This document shows, piece after piece, positions 47,001 through 54,496 of a stretch of 64,000 nt of DNA. The DNA is from an uncultured Porphyromonas sp. Lineage in GTDB: Bacteria > Bacteroidota > Bacteroidia > Bacteroidales > Porphyromonadaceae. How positions within the stretch are numbered: position 1 is the stretch's first letter; each line of letters starts with the position of its first letter. The notes beneath the pieces were generated by a model, which had not been told where the DNA came from, did not search any database, and saw nothing but the letters and a program-made list of their open reading frames with translations. The DNA lies in the NCBI GenBank assembly GCA_934364985.1, contig CAKRMU010000005.1, forward strand, positions 1-64,000. Reading direction: 5' to 3'. The translations under genes and the position numbers were made by a program.

Positions 47001-47074
47001 GGAGGGCTTGCCCATCCCTTTGCCATAGAGAGGATAATGAGGAGTAAGCCCCCTACTATACGCCACCACCTCAT
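41003..47074 (-). CDS. sov: Type IX secretion translocon protein Sov/SprA
   Basis: Sov (SprA) forms the very large outer-membrane beta-barrel through which type IX cargo leaves the cell. The 2023-residue protein has a signal peptide (cleavage near GWAS, residue 23). It shows family segments such as AEIWFNELGVSGARAIGGTA then AQYRQAGFGAVN, many alternating beta strands, and a terminal strand ending in Phe (LLRLQLASF). Family members that I recall are about 2400-2500 residues, so this one is some 400 residues shorter, yet both ends look intact and the frame is unbroken. ruvA lies 7 nt upstream, the conserved neighbour. The presence of Sov implies that the organism secretes proteins with type IX C-terminal signals. 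Confidence 0.93.
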   Translation of the reverse strand: MRWWRIVGGLLLIILSMAKGWASPPDSVAYHPEGPFYLIYQRNDDGTWLLKQLLTPDEYYRAQARVAMGEGFYRLGKSPKVATNKPKNTLGLKANGYLDLNISQTVIEEDNPQIPVALRRRSYMVVDPQMNIHLRANYTDRLKLDLSYNTQTALVNKRSRLRLRYEGEQYDFIQRLEAGNIRMESRNPLIDSGEELMGVRGDFALGPLTLQVIASRQYAEERRITVHGGHETQQSELRGSDYDFAQHFFLSAYFAEQYNTALQHLPTVSSDLYIERVEVWVSNFSTISSPTTTEPIVAFLGASTQTDALPSTDGFEEKGIELASALRLPSEAYTLQPTLGYISLHAPLSDGQILAVAYTYWYRGKRYQVGDLTSNGKRCRAALLCGKDKTPNAPLDPLMMKNGYSLRGSNHDATNEDLEVQLVYKDPTNGTERTLAERGQTQGNSFLALFGWDNTDSSGTSNAPDGLFDCLENITYQPATNTLFLPIRYPFMDIEIDGYPTYQSLYTKSKRVAKEEREHDIFRIKACTKGSGTKIIHLGQSDIAPNSVRVEANGRRLSEGIDYRIDYATKTISLNTNSKERIDIIIQERERVRRKEKSLIGTELNWSPLPGLNIGGSLLAYWEDSKRKRMRWGEEAIRSTMWGLHTQYSMQSTDAIEWLNNWSGLELRQPLKLNAEIALAQVRSQYNVPRDSSDKIIIEDFEQGSRYIDLTPPSQWRLGWLPSPKIRALMSWFTIDPLLVRPGSKHQPHHLAEDGEQRNHPLVREIKQDEFFTNRTESPLFFQTLETLNLSFYPAERGPYNPQLPTDNSEMWGSIIHPLEIRDLESQRYRYIEFWLLDPYSLDPDSPNGEMLMDIGTIPESILPDGGISYEGAEDRVPTEWGKRATLPPQVYAFDATGKVPMEQQDTGLDGIPSTLEGLLPMYAAFRNTNDPAMDDYHFYLGDDWDEKRASIIERYKYINGMEGNATDKVIQEVQSASTWTPDTEDLNRDRILEEQEAYFRYRIPISKETLSGRFIVAEKQLSTRERWVKIRIPLHDPDETIGNAVSLQNAQSLRLCLTHFSHEAQLRLAQFRIVSTPWTPFTSTIEPTDLRTAQAEVLQLSLEEDADRKPIPYVSPPNVEREITSYQWAMRAEDEQAIALKVDYLAPHQPIAIYQDFTLDLRHYEWLSLWSHLESELPLATGDVELFIRLGQDFTSNYYEYRLPLSPTPLIDYSSISEEQLREKVWQKSNQMAFLLSLLPQIKEEREQKGMEASDLYLVADPKNPKASLGVLGHPTLGDVTSVLIGVRNRSDRPISAEIWFNELGVSGARAIGGTAAIGRVEAEVGELMSLFLSAQYRQAGFGAVNSDSRKSTLDDLYTLSLSSRIEIGMLVPKQWHLIAPLRYTLDVTSSQPYYDPLNSDVRNTLHRPTTFRQEQTIELPNIRWLPPTQDRTKWTSLENIQLRYRLYNLRGFSPEITNELNRHSETEASYTYHTDSSHKGLIRINTLWQRLYTLKEYDKSASTFGTLHSRWDWVRGLQIRQAIHGINITLQSTTQALIYEPFEERFRNHDNAQFVWFSREILRDIMALGTTQRYRGSLDITYSLPAFSSKTLQPLSATLSWQSHYLWQKGITTPLYNIGNRGENRREVDLTSRYHFASLWADPSQALLKDASLHFRHTGGTSLTGLLSGGGKAFGLAFYQRRLEPGILFMLALSDPERTFRQAINRGLITHETSSPQPLTSYWRNELDALITLTPIKGMEITLTWFNSHDHHTSLLPYPQGTPPIERGSIRYSTITRLATTIDQDDFITKHTLISIKNKDLPSLLNTLPNWQISYQLANLSPSLKSVFQSLRLQHAYRGVLEIPNYYLTNEGCEIKSIVANQDYTPLVGIEIKGDKGWFMDEKYNYRTTQTLMTSSQRLLSETQQELYTAFGYEYAFAPLFHSRLSILRASQQKLQLQLHHTYTYTLLHQYLPSDIQKESTAIQGLKSHALQISAEYTLSEAISIRAFYEYLQRKPLVTNYNYPYRQTTYGVLLRLQLASF

Positions 47075-47081
47075 ATCGCTT

Positions 47082-47690
47082 TTAGAGCATTTGTAGTCCT
47101 TTCCTAATCATATCATTGATAGAAATATCGGGGTAGCTCTTCGCAATTTTCGCCACCACTTTTCGAGCGGCAATAGCAGGGTAACCGAGAGCCACGAAAG
47201 CCTTTTCCGCCTCCTCATACATAGCTGAGTGAGCATCGGAGCATGGACCGTCTGGCAATGTGGGGTCAAGGACTATCGTACCCATCTCGGCTTCGATCTT
47301 ATCTTTTAGCTCCACGATTATCCTCTGAGCTGTCTTGGCACCCACCCCTTTGATGGACTTAAGCTTCATCTCATTCCCCTCCTTGATGAGCTTCGTCAGC
47401 TCCATAGGGGTGTAATTAGAGAGTGCCAAGCGTGCCATTGCGGGACCAATACCATTGACAGTGATGAGCAATCGGAATAGTCTTCGCTCAAGCTCATCGG
47501 CAAAACCATATAGGTCGTGGGTATCCTCACGCAATACCTCATGCACCATTAGTCTCGCCTCTGTCCCCTCCTGCAATTGGTTAAATGTATTCAAAGTGAT
47601 AGATAAGAAGTAACCTACACCTCCTGCTACCTCCAATACCGTAGCCGTAGGTGTACGATCTACGACCTTTCCCCTGATGTATTCAATCAT
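47082..47690 (-). CDS. ruvA: Holliday junction DNA helicase subunit RuvA
   Basis: RuvA binds four-way DNA junctions and loads the RuvB motor for branch migration. The 202-residue protein begins MIEYIRGKVVDRTPT (OB-fold domain I). It carries helix-hairpin-helix pairs in domain II (LLITVNGIGPAMARLAL and LKSIKGVGAKTAQRIIVEL) and ends with the small RuvB-binding domain III (KAFVALGYPAIAARKVV). It starts the ruvA-sov unit; the tRNA-Cys gene lies about 110 nt upstream on the same strand. Confidence 0.97.
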   Translation of the reverse strand: MIEYIRGKVVDRTPTATVLEVAGGVGYFLSITLNTFNQLQEGTEARLMVHEVLREDTHDLYGFADELERRLFRLLITVNGIGPAMARLALSNYTPMELTKLIKEGNEMKLKSIKGVGAKTAQRIIVELKDKIEAEMGTIVLDPTLPDGPCSDAHSAMYEEAEKAFVALGYPAIAARKVVAKIAKSYPDISINDMIRKGLQML

Positions 47691-47801
47691 AATTAAAATC
47701 TGTGTACTATGACAATAGTACCCAAAGATACAAAAAATGCCCCACGTCTCCCGACTTGAGGCATTGCTACTATAAACCTTAAAATATTATGAAAAACTGA
47801 G

Positions 47802-47872
47802 AGGTTCGTGGCGGAATCGAACCGCCGTACACGGTTTTGCAGACCGTTGCCTAACCACTCGGCCAACGAACC
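47802..47872 (-). tRNA. tRNA-Cys (GCA)
   Basis: The minus strand folds as a full cloverleaf of 71 nt. The acceptor GGTTCGT pairs with ACGAACC and the discriminator base is U. The anticodon stem is CGGTC/AACCG-like around the loop containing GCA, and the T arm has GGTTCGATTC. GCA reads cysteine codons, and a U discriminator is the expected identity element. CCA is not encoded. Confidence 0.95.
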
Positions 47873-48023
47873 ATTACCCTTTTGTGGGTGCAAAGATAAC
47901 CAATTATTCTCACTTGACAAAATCCTCATCACTACACCCTGATATTGAAGAGCAATTCAGAGCCATTATACTACTTTAGACATTGTTTAAGATAGTAGCG
48001 ACTACGCTGTACAATATCAGCGA

Positions 48024-48142
48024 AAGTGGATACAGGGCATCCACTCTGACGGATACCCTATATCAGCCATGACAAATACTTGGTATTCGTCATGGCTGAT
48101 TCCCTATATTTGCTGAGGCTGATTCCAAGTATCCATTTTTGC
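48024..48142. repeat. Dispersed 23-bp-unit element 8 (five units)
   Basis: Units start at 48029, 48052, 48075, 48098 and 48121, all exactly 23 bp apart. Cores are ATACAGGGCAT, ATACCCTATAT, ATACTTGGTAT, ATTCCCTATAT and ATTCCAAGTAT. Units 3 and 5 are complementary with one mismatch. It ends GTATCCATTTTTGC. It occupies the 548-nt gap between ruvA and the S8 gene, which also holds tRNA-Cys and a terminator. Confidence 0.9.
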
Positions 48143-48173
48143 AAACTCATTCAACATACATGGCTACTTTCTC

Positions 48174-48211
48174 AAAAAAAAATGGCTCGAAGCATTTTAT
48201 GCTCCGAGCCA
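48174..48211 (-). terminator. Intrinsic terminator of the S8 peptidase-BACON operon
   Basis: On the minus strand TGGCTCG-GAGCAT pairs with ATGCTT-CGAGCCA around AAA, followed by nine T. It begins 27 nt past the stop of the S8 peptidase gene and closes the three-gene operon. Confidence 0.92.
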
Positions 48212-48238
48212 CACTGAAAAAGATTACTATTATTTGGA

Positions 48239-50713
48239 TTACCTCACGAGGTAATGGAGTGCCACTTTGTCTGTGGTGATGCCATCTGTTGCAGTCACCT
48301 GAATGATAGCACGCCCTTTAGCCTTTGGCTGAAGAGATAGCATGGATCCCTCCAATGCCACGGATAGAATTTCTGGACTCTCGGAGCTTGCAGTAAAGGA
48401 CAACGTAGCCCCGGCTTGCTTCTTAAAGAGCGTATTGAGGTCTACTTTCTTCCCCTCTTCATTTACCCCAATAGTCTCCTCTCCTAAGCTCTTAATAAGG
48501 CTTACTGGTTGATATTGACTTATGGTATAGGTAATAACGTTTTCGCTACTCTTGCCATACTCATCCGTTAAGACGAGGGTCAACTGATGAGTACCGATAG
48601 CCTGAATTGGTGCAATTTCCATCTCGACGATTTCGCCATTACGATAGTGCTTAACCCCATATAGATCCCCCTTGAGAGTATATGTCCAAGCATGCTGGTC
48701 GGGGTCTGTTACCTTAAGTGATAATTTGATGACTTGATTATTAGCCATTTCAACAGGCATCTTTGGGAGACCATCGATAATCTCAGGTGCCTTATTCGCC
48801 ATTGTCTCAAAGCTTCCTCGGGTCATCTGCTTTGACTTTTGCCCGAAGTAATCCACAGCCTCTACTGCATAATAGTATTTGGTAGCATCGGTAAGCCCTG
48901 ATACGCGATATTGGATCGCTTTACTCATCGTGCGGTTATTGGCATATACTTTGTGTGGCTCAATCGAAGGATTGCTCTCCGAAATCTCTTTTTCACTAAT
49001 GTAGAGATTATAATAGTAGGCTTGTCCATTGGGCGCATCGGGATCCTTGGCTATAGCCCAGCTAAAGTCGGCAACAATGTAACTTGGTTGCACCTTTACG
49101 TCCGTCACGATATCCGGCACTTTACCTCCGTTCTCAAGTAAAGCGATGCCTGCATCAATGTACCCAGTTCCAAGTTTGCCCCTAAAAATAGGATTAAAGC
49201 TATAAATATCATACGGACGGATAGCCCCGAGAAGACGCTCCTTTAGCATCTCATTAGTAAAGCCCTGACCACCAAATTTTGAGACGATAAGTGCTGCAAT
49301 ACCCGAAACGTGAGGGCAAGCCATCGATGTGCCTTGCATATAACCATATTTGTTATTTGGTAAGGTACTAAGGACACCTGCGGCCTCACCTAACTCTTGG
49401 TCACCACCAGGAGCTGTGATGTCTACCCACGTCCCAAAGTTGGAGTAAGGTGCTTTTTTAAAGCCCCAACCATAAGATGCCACACTGACGCATCCCTCAT
49501 AAGCTCCCGGATAATTGCTATACTCTAAGCCGTCATTACCCGCGGCAAAGATGACAATACCCCCTTTCATAGGAGAATCGGGGAGCTGATTACCCTCCTC
49601 ATCTGTGCCGGCATACTTGATGAAGTAGTCAATGGCCTCCTTGTCGTACTCCAGCATTTTGCCAGGACCGGGAGCGGTATACCCCCATGAGTTTTGGCTG
49701 ATAACGGCACCATGGTCTGCACCATAAGCGATGCCATTAACACCGGCCATAGTATCCTCTCCTTTGGCCCCAAAGATCTGAGCATTGATAATAGTGACAC
49801 CTGTCCCCTCTTCTCCATTACCACCTGCTACACCACTTACGCCAATGCCATTATTATTAACGGCAGCAATAGTACCGGCAACATGGGTGCCGTGAGAGGA
49901 ACTTCGGCTCTCAATTTGTCCCTGACCTTTTGGTTGGCGTGTTTTACGATCAATGACGAAAGAATAGCTTTTGTCAAGATCAAAGTGGGAAGCTAAGTCT
50001 TCGTGATTGTAATCAATACCAGCATCAACCACACACACCACAACCTCTGGTTTACCCGTCTCCTGAAGCCAAGCGTCACTAAGATTAATATCGGCACCCG
50101 CTACCGCCATTGGCATAGTTGATGTCGCCCTATTAAAGTAATGCCATTGAGATGGGAGCAAAGGGTCGTTAAACGATGCCATATTACCGCCTGCACGGGT
50201 ATTGGATACCGCATCGGGTGAGACAATCGTTACCTTTGACTCGGGAAGAGCTGTGGCATACTGTAGCTCTACATACTCAAACGCCTCAGCTTTTGATAGG
50301 ATTTCTTTAGCTTGGATAGAGGATAGATTCCCCTCAAAAGTCACCACCATCCATCGGTCAAGACCTGCTTTATGGCGACGCTCACGATACTCTTCATAGT
50401 CCGCAAATAGAGGCTTTATCGCAACGGCTCCTATCTCCTTAAAGCTCTGTTGTGCCCCTTCGGAAGTAGCTCGGAGCGACATCCCGCTTGAGCGTAGCCC
50501 TTGTAAATCCTCAGGCTTTACCTTGATAACGACCTGCCCAGGTAGGATAGAAGTTACGGGAGAATTCTCTATCGTACCACCTTCATTTTGCTCTTGCTGC
50601 TCTTCCTGTGGCATCTCCCTCTCCGCCGAACGGTCACTTTGACAACCGGCTAAAAGTAACGTAGCACACAACAGCAGAGTAATAATATACTTATTTGATA
50701 TATAATGTCTCAT
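48239..50713 (-). CDS. Subtilisin-like (S8) lipoprotein peptidase
   Basis: The 824-residue protein has a lipobox (LLAGC, Cys24) and an acidic linker. An N-terminal propeptide-like region (about 55-160) follows. The S8 domain has Asp230 in VVDAGIDYNHEDL, His274 in SSHGTHVAGT, the oxyanion Asn393 in FAAGND and Ser463 in GTSMACPHVSG. After it come a fibronectin-like domain (about 535-640) and Ig-like repeats with ITDKVALHYLV at the end. It should be an active, lipid-anchored endopeptidase facing the periplasm or the outside. It lacks a type IX C-terminal signal. It is last in an operon with two BACON lipoproteins (9-nt gap), which may be partners, substrates or substrate binders. Confidence 0.92.
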   Translation of the reverse strand: MRHYISNKYIITLLLCATLLLAGCQSDRSAEREMPQEEQQEQNEGGTIENSPVTSILPGQVVIKVKPEDLQGLRSSGMSLRATSEGAQQSFKEIGAVAIKPLFADYEEYRERRHKAGLDRWMVVTFEGNLSSIQAKEILSKAEAFEYVELQYATALPESKVTIVSPDAVSNTRAGGNMASFNDPLLPSQWHYFNRATSTMPMAVAGADINLSDAWLQETGKPEVVVCVVDAGIDYNHEDLASHFDLDKSYSFVIDRKTRQPKGQGQIESRSSSHGTHVAGTIAAVNNNGIGVSGVAGGNGEEGTGVTIINAQIFGAKGEDTMAGVNGIAYGADHGAVISQNSWGYTAPGPGKMLEYDKEAIDYFIKYAGTDEEGNQLPDSPMKGGIVIFAAGNDGLEYSNYPGAYEGCVSVASYGWGFKKAPYSNFGTWVDITAPGGDQELGEAAGVLSTLPNNKYGYMQGTSMACPHVSGIAALIVSKFGGQGFTNEMLKERLLGAIRPYDIYSFNPIFRGKLGTGYIDAGIALLENGGKVPDIVTDVKVQPSYIVADFSWAIAKDPDAPNGQAYYYNLYISEKEISESNPSIEPHKVYANNRTMSKAIQYRVSGLTDATKYYYAVEAVDYFGQKSKQMTRGSFETMANKAPEIIDGLPKMPVEMANNQVIKLSLKVTDPDQHAWTYTLKGDLYGVKHYRNGEIVEMEIAPIQAIGTHQLTLVLTDEYGKSSENVITYTISQYQPVSLIKSLGEETIGVNEEGKKVDLNTLFKKQAGATLSFTASSESPEILSVALEGSMLSLQPKAKGRAIIQVTATDGITTDKVALHYLVR

Positions 50714-50722
50714 TTGTTATCT

Positions 50723-52429
50723 TTAATTATGATTGGGTGAATATAAGGCTGAAGACTGAGCTTTGGCACATTTTGCCTCTTGCTTATCCTGAGAATCGCC
50801 TTGAGCATCCATAGCCATTGTTGCAGTTTTTTGTGGCAATCGCTCGTATCGTATTGTCGCCGTGTATGGAGATTCAAAGGTATTTGGATCTACGTACATA
50901 AGCACTACCATCCTAAGACCTTTCTCCTCATTCACAAAGTTAACTCCATTCTGATTCATCCCATGGAAGATAAAGCCTTCTCGCTCTGCCAAAGCTTCAA
51001 ACTCTGGAGTTGTCCTAAACTGATTCTTTGAGGTATTGAAAACGACTTTCGTATAGTCATTGTAGCACAGACGGACTACGCTAACGCTCTGGACTTCTTC
51101 AGGTTTCGCTCCCATCATAGATAGCTTAAACTCGTAGAAACGATACTCTCTACCCTCTGCCTCAGTGGCATTATTGGTATTGTAGATAGCTAACCAAATC
51201 TCTTCTGGATGAGCAGGATCAAACTTGCTAGCATCCATCTTGAGATGCTCTTTGCTCCCTATCGATGTCTCCCAAGCATCAATATCTTTGTATTTAATTG
51301 CAGGATTCTCGATCTTCTCCCATAGCTCTTCGGAGTACATAGGTAGCTTCTCAAAGGTGGGCAAAGGCTTATCTGGTAGATACTGAGGTGAGAAACGAGC
51401 GTAGCACTCATTCGCGTTTTCATCGTACACAAATGCCACTAAAAGGAATCCGTCAGGGCTAATTAATCGAGGTGCATCTGGCTTGCTATTGTAACGGTCT
51501 TTATACCCCAGCTCTTTTAGATATTTATAATAGCCACTGGTCTCTATATTCATCTCCTTAGGGTCAGAGATAGACACTTTGGCGTCATCATAGACAAAAG
51601 GAGAGTCTAAGTCGTGGAAGTAGATAACCTTAGGAAGTACATCGCTCGCAGTCTGAAATACTATTGCATCGGGCGAAGGGATGAAACCGCTATTGTCTCC
51701 AAACTGAAGAAGGGTCATCTTAAAGCCTCTTTCTTCCTCGTGTTTAATGATATCCTTGTAGATTAAGTGCCTATGCTCCTCTTGATAAGGGACAAAGTAT
51801 CTGAGCTGACCAGCCTGCTCTGCTTCGATCGTCCGCGTATTCCCGTCGCTCAGCTTCAGGGTAATAGTCGCTTTTCGTGCCTCATTAGAGCTGTTGCGTG
51901 GAGCTGATATCTTGAGTGCATTAGTCTCGGAAAGGACACTAACTTGTAGCCAATCAGCCTCTGCTGAAGCGAGCTCCCAGCTCTCAAGATTTGTGGTAAT
52001 GGAGACGTATTTATCATCGCCTAACGCCGACATGAGGACCTTCTCATCGCTGACGTTAACGAGGACGTCAGCGGCTTTTTGAGTAATCTTAATGTGGGCT
52101 ACTTCGCTACCTGAGAGGATAGAGATCTCTGCACGACGCTCTACCCCAGTGAGGTTTTCGGAGGCGGCGATAGCGAGATTATTAGCATCCTGCTTGGCGG
52201 ATAACCACTTTACTTGTGGTGTAATGATATATGTCCATTCATCCTTTTTGACGCCTTTGACGACGATATCCTCTGTAGAGAAAGCCCGCTCAAAGGTTAT
52301 CTCCTTATCGGATACTTTTAGGCGTCTTGTCGCTGGTTCGTCTTTCTGCCCATTACAAGCCGTCAGGGCTAATAGCGAGCATATCCCGATGCAGAATAGA
52401 CTTATGAATAATTTTATTTGGTGTTTCAT
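50723..52429 (-). CDS. BACON-domain lipoprotein (first paralogue by position)
   Basis: The 568-residue protein has a signal peptide with lipobox (LLALTAC, Cys at about 25). Two BACON-type beta domains (about 35-115 and 125-205) follow, each with the W-L...N...R.A.I pattern, for example VKWLSAKQDANNLAIAASEN and ADWLQVSVLSETNALKISAP. The rest (about 210-540) has aromatic- and acid-rich stretches with no recognised domain. BACON domains are thought to bind carbohydrate, mucin or protein. The upstream neighbour has the same architecture, so the two arose by duplication. A TTG three codons upstream is possible, but the ATG at 52429 is preferred. Confidence 0.82.
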   Translation of the reverse strand: MKHQIKLFISLFCIGICSLLALTACNGQKDEPATRRLKVSDKEITFERAFSTEDIVVKGVKKDEWTYIITPQVKWLSAKQDANNLAIAASENLTGVERRAEISILSGSEVAHIKITQKAADVLVNVSDEKVLMSALGDDKYVSITTNLESWELASAEADWLQVSVLSETNALKISAPRNSSNEARKATITLKLSDGNTRTIEAEQAGQLRYFVPYQEEHRHLIYKDIIKHEEERGFKMTLLQFGDNSGFIPSPDAIVFQTASDVLPKVIYFHDLDSPFVYDDAKVSISDPKEMNIETSGYYKYLKELGYKDRYNSKPDAPRLISPDGFLLVAFVYDENANECYARFSPQYLPDKPLPTFEKLPMYSEELWEKIENPAIKYKDIDAWETSIGSKEHLKMDASKFDPAHPEEIWLAIYNTNNATEAEGREYRFYEFKLSMMGAKPEEVQSVSVVRLCYNDYTKVVFNTSKNQFRTTPEFEALAEREGFIFHGMNQNGVNFVNEEKGLRMVVLMYVDPNTFESPYTATIRYERLPQKTATMAMDAQGDSQDKQEAKCAKAQSSALYSPNHN

Positions 52430-52453
52430 AATTAACAAAGTCGGTCAGAGTGA

Positions 52454-54229
52454 TTACTTCCTTACACCTCTACCTGCACTATGGGTAGCATTTACTTGGT
52501 CGTGAATCCGAGCTACCTTGCTACTAAATAGGTAGTCCAAAGCTTCAAAGTTGCCCTCCTTAGCGGCACGCATAGCACTTTGTGCCTGAGCATTGAGGGT
52601 AGCATTGCTCTGGGCAGATTGGAATACAGGGAAATAACCTATCATCAATGCTTTTTTGCCGTCATTGACATCCGTATAATGGACTTGCTTAACGTACAAT
52701 GCGAGGAGTTTTGTCTCGTTCACTTGTTTTACGTAATAAAAGGTCTCTCCGACCTTGTCGGTACCATCATACTGGTATCCATCTTTGAGAAGAAGGTCAT
52801 CGAATTCGTTGGTGACATAGTACTTACGACCCTCTTGGCGGATACCCCATGTAGGATTGCTGAAGTACATTGCTTGTTCGCTAACTGACTGGATGTACTC
52901 GTCAGGGTTAGCCACATTTTTAGGGGCAGAGGTATAGCACCAGTAGGTATGATTAAGCGAAGCATACTTATCGTCACTCTTAGCACAGAGGAAGCCCATT
53001 CCCTTGGTCATCTGTGTGGCGTCGTCTTTATTCTGGAATGTTAGTTCCGAACCATTATCTTTCTCCATCTTGATAATGTCCTCGACTTTTACCTGAGGAT
53101 TGGCGAGTTTCTCGAGCCATCCTTCTCTGTCGGTTGGCACCTTAGGGAATGTTGGATATGCCTCTGTCTGAGGGTAGAGTGGTGCAAATGCGACGATTGC
53201 GCCCCCTTGTTGGATGTGAATCTCTGCAAGCATGGCACGTTTTTCATTCACGTAATACCACAATAGCTCGGTACTCTCTGCATCCTCTTTAATGTAGCCA
53301 TTCTCTTTAAGGAAAGCATCGTACTCTTTGAGCTCTACTTGCTCTACATCGTCATTGATGTAGAGGATGCTTTGAGCCATAGTGTACTTAAGTTCGCCCA
53401 AATCCCTCTTATAAGCAATGATGGGCATATAATCACTTGTGGTGAGGAATTGTGCTACTCCTGGCACTTCTTCCTTATAGACATAATCCCATTTTGCCTC
53501 TTGATAACCTTGGAGTATTGATCCACGGTTTTGCTCAAAGGTGATAAGGTCTATATCTTTGTAGTTCTTGTCTTGTGGCTCATAGGGTAGTATGTACTTA
53601 GCGACGCCGTTTTGGGTCACCTTGAGACCCACTTTCTCCCCATTTTGACCCTTAGCTATCAGGGTGGCGGTACGCACTTCATAGGTTTTGTTTTCTGCCA
53701 CTTTGAGGATGATCGTTTTAGCTCCAGGGGTAGCGACAATGGTCAACCAGCTCTTGACATCTTCGGTTAATGGCTCAAAAGCCCACGTATTACTATTCGT
53801 CGCCACCTGCACTATCTTCTCCTCTGCTTTATGAGAAAAGACCAGTTCGCTCTCGGAGAAATTAAGTACCATATCACTTGCCGATTGCACCACATATACT
53901 TTCTGAGTACCAAATCTACTGGTGATAAGGACCTCCGCCTTACGCTCCTGCCCAGAGGGGTTATTAGTAGCTGTCAGGGTAAGTTTATCCCCCTCTTTAG
54001 AGAGAGAGAGCCAAGCATCCTCCCCGATATTTGAAATATAATTCCACTGATTCACCCCACTCACGGTAATGACTTCCGAACCGCCATCCTTATTAAATAG
54101 AATATTGGTGAGACTCACTTTGAATCTCGCCTCTATGGGTTGCTTATTCTCAGTTTCACAGGCCGATAAGCCCACCAAAAGTAGTGCCATAGACAATAGC
54201 ACATACCACGAATACTGTTTAATCTTCAT
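52454..54229 (-). CDS. BACON-domain lipoprotein (first gene of the S8 operon)
   Basis: The 591-residue protein has a lipobox (LVGLSAC, Cys at about 24) and two BACON-type domains. WNYISNIGEDAWLSLSKEGD then LTLTATNNPSGQERKAEV is in the first, and VKSWLTIVATPG in the second. A large C-terminal part shares the order and motifs of its paralogue (FITF/LITFEQNRGS, tyrosine-rich blocks, VEDIIKMEKDNG). Twenty extra in-frame codons upstream are unlikely, and the ATG at 54229 gives a proper signal peptide. It leads the operon; repeat element 9 lies about 150 nt upstream. The function is unknown. Confidence 0.82.
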   Translation of the reverse strand: MKIKQYSWYVLLSMALLLVGLSACETENKQPIEARFKVSLTNILFNKDGGSEVITVSGVNQWNYISNIGEDAWLSLSKEGDKLTLTATNNPSGQERKAEVLITSRFGTQKVYVVQSASDMVLNFSESELVFSHKAEEKIVQVATNSNTWAFEPLTEDVKSWLTIVATPGAKTIILKVAENKTYEVRTATLIAKGQNGEKVGLKVTQNGVAKYILPYEPQDKNYKDIDLITFEQNRGSILQGYQEAKWDYVYKEEVPGVAQFLTTSDYMPIIAYKRDLGELKYTMAQSILYINDDVEQVELKEYDAFLKENGYIKEDAESTELLWYYVNEKRAMLAEIHIQQGGAIVAFAPLYPQTEAYPTFPKVPTDREGWLEKLANPQVKVEDIIKMEKDNGSELTFQNKDDATQMTKGMGFLCAKSDDKYASLNHTYWCYTSAPKNVANPDEYIQSVSEQAMYFSNPTWGIRQEGRKYYVTNEFDDLLLKDGYQYDGTDKVGETFYYVKQVNETKLLALYVKQVHYTDVNDGKKALMIGYFPVFQSAQSNATLNAQAQSAMRAAKEGNFEALDYLFSSKVARIHDQVNATHSAGRGVRK

Positions 54230-54378
54230 TCCTTTTATTATTAGTAAAAATTGACAACTCTGAAACCATATAGAGCCGGTTTCTGACACATATGCAATTT
54301 TACAAAAAAAAGCTGACAGTCGGCATCAAATTTGAGACAAATAAAGAATTGGCTAAATGACCATCACAGGAAGCATTA

Positions 54379-54474
54379 AAGTGGATACCTGAAATTCGCT
54401 CGAAAGGATTCCCTATATTCGTCAAGACTAATTCCCTATATTCGCTTTGGCGAATATAGGGAATTCATTTTTGT
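54379..54474. repeat. Dispersed 23-bp-unit element 9 (four units)
   Basis: Units start at 54384, 54407, 54430 and 54453. Cores are ATACCTGAAAT, ATTCCCTATAT, ATTCCCTATAT and ATATAGGGAAT. Units 3 and 4 form a perfect 15-bp stem through CG around CTTTGG, followed by CATTTTTGTG. Its left flank AAAGTGGATAC is almost the same as that of element 8. It lies between two minus-strand units. Confidence 0.92.
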
Positions 54475-54496
54475 GACATATGGACTATTCTTGCAT

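Noticed and set aside
47693..47932. Open frame of 79 codons on the minus strand upstream of ruvA
   Set aside because: It runs through the tRNA-Cys gene.
12037..54474. The 23-bp periodic arrays as CRISPR arrays
   Set aside because: There is no constant repeat with unique spacers; the whole unit varies, arrays have only 4-5 units, and no cas gene is present.
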